The notes under the pieces: generated by a model
Told to the model about the DNA's origin: nothing
The model's input: the letters and a program-made list of their open reading frames with translations, nothing else
The model's database searches: none
Assembly: GCA_002483745.1 (NCBI GenBank)
Contig: DLIM01000032.1
Coordinates: 3,216-36,628 of the forward strand
Length of the DNA: 33,413 nt
Reading direction: 5' to 3'
Origin: Caryophanales bacterium UBA7642
Lineage (GTDB): Bacteria; Bacillota_I; Bacilli_A; RFN20; CAG-288
In this document: positions 32,717 through 33,413 of the stretch, piece by piece
Layout: every line of letters starts with the position of its first letter
How positions within the stretch are numbered: position 1 is the stretch's first letter
Translations under genes and position numbers: made by a program

Positions 32717-32722
32717 ATTATA
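32717..32722 (-). promoter_or_regulatory. -10 box of the helicase-NUDIX operon, leaderless
   Basis: On the minus strand a consensus TATAAT ends 7 bases before the ATG at 32709. The -35 region (TGTAAA, 17 bases upstream) is weak. Confidence 0.6.
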
Positions 32723-32852
32723 GGACTTTAAGAAAAAGATTTACAGATTCCCTAACTAAAATCCTTTCAGATTTATTTCATATTGATATTAAAAAAGTAT
32801 CAAATTAATAAGAAGCATTAATCTTTTTGAAGGCTTTAATAAGGTTTTATCT

Positions 32853-32858
32853 TAGAAT
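32853..32858 (+). promoter_or_regulatory. -10 box of the YkgJ-like gene, probably leaderless
   Basis: TAGAAT (32853-32858) ends 6 bases before the ATG at 32865, with no ribosome site. The -35 is unclear; TTGAAG at 32827-32832 is too far for an ideal spacer. Confidence 0.4.
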
Positions 32859-32864
32859 ATAAGC

Positions 32865-33413
32865 ATGAATAAAAACTATTCCTTAAAAGAAATCAAAGAA
32901 GAACTCTTTAAAGAGATTAGTGAACTAGAAGAGAAAGACCCCAATTGGAAGAACTGCCGCCATTGTCCTTTTAAAGGCAAATGCTGTATCGATAATGATA
33001 TTGATATCCGAGAAGATGAATGGAATGAGATTAAAAAAGTCTTAGACAATAATCAATCTATAAAAGACCAAGTGAAGAATAACTTTATCAATAATTCCAA
33101 ATGCTATTTTAGAACTGAAACCTGCTGCTTAATAAATAATATCAGACCTACAAACTGCATCTATACCCCTTATCAAGTAATACAGAACATCTACAGCAAT
33201 AAACTTATGTATAGCCTTAGATCAGAGAACTGTGATTTCACCACTAAAGAAATAGATTCAAAAAAGCTAGATGAGAAAGACTACCTAATAAAAGTACCAG
33301 ATTCTGATCATTATTATCTCTTCCTTAACCATTGGTTTCTCAATTATGAAAATAACTCGATAGACTGCTATAAAGAAACCGGATACGAAAGATTAAAAGA
33401 ATATTTTGAAAAG
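32865..33413 (+). CDS. YkgJ-like cysteine-cluster protein, 3' end outside window
   Basis: The open frame runs 183 codons to the right edge without a stop. Cysteines are arranged as CRHCPF-KGKCC, then C at about 83, TCC at about 89-90 and RPTNC near 99, the CxxC...CC...CCL...RPxxC pattern of YkgJ-type proteins thought to bind zinc or iron. The rest is rich in Lys, Asn, Asp and Tyr. No signal peptide or membrane segment is seen. Molecular function is unknown. It is divergent from the helicase-NUDIX operon, 155 bases between starts, so the two units may be co-regulated. Confidence 0.75.
   Translation, partial: MNKNYSLKEIKEELFKEISELEEKDPNWKNCRHCPFKGKCCIDNDIDIREDEWNEIKKVLDNNQSIKDQVKNNFINNSKCYFRTETCCLINNIRPTNCIYTPYQVIQNIYSNKLMYSLRSENCDFTTKEIDSKKLDEKDYLIKVPDSDHYYLFLNHWFLNYENNSIDCYKETGYERLKEYFEK

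Overview
This window is a gene-dense, AT-rich bacterial chromosome segment that uses the standard bacterial code: UGA works as a stop, for example at the ATGA overlap of mutS2 and uvrC. Ribonuclease HIII, MutS2, a Firmicutes-style ileS-lspA-rluD order, GGAGG-type ribosome sites and Ser-rich lipoproteins point to a low-GC Bacillota, probably an uncultured gut member of the Bacilli/Erysipelotrichia side. That placement is an inference from gene content only.

Region 1 (1-7151) is a carbohydrate operon: GH36 alpha-galactosidase, LacI-type regulator, RDD membrane protein, SGNH esterase and GH27 glycosidase. The genes are closely packed or overlapping, and no transporter is present. Region 2 (7168-12448) holds a DUF5071 protein on the minus strand, a PPP-type metallophosphoesterase with a structured leader, and a lipoprotein operon. 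The first lipoprotein of that operon is split between two frames at an A_AAA_AAG site; the second ends in two tandem repeats of about 98 residues. Region 3 (12449-19564) holds tRNA-Leu(GAG) on the minus strand, a YgjP-like peptidase / SpoU methyltransferase / alpha-beta hydrolase operon, and ileS-lspA-rluD.

Region 4 (19602-22222) is a TetR-type regulator followed by oleate hydratase. Region 5 (22236-27839) has a small secreted protein and rnhC on the minus strand, divergent from mutS2-uvrC, so it is a genome-maintenance block. Region 6 (27873-29465) has three small membrane ORFs joined by zero-gap TAA-ATG junctions and a lipoprotein gene broken by an indel. Region 7 (29491-33413) has a PLD-helicase-DUF3427 gene overlapping a NUDIX gene on the minus strand, divergent from a YkgJ-like cysteine-cluster protein that runs off the right edge.

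The most general signal is promoter architecture. Six genes that begin transcription units (357, 12705, 19638, 23683, 32709 minus, 32865) have a -10 box only 6-9 bases before the ATG and no Shine-Dalgarno sequence, so they look leaderless. Other first genes here have a normal leader and ribosome site. I found no CRISPR array, transposase, integrase or prophage gene.
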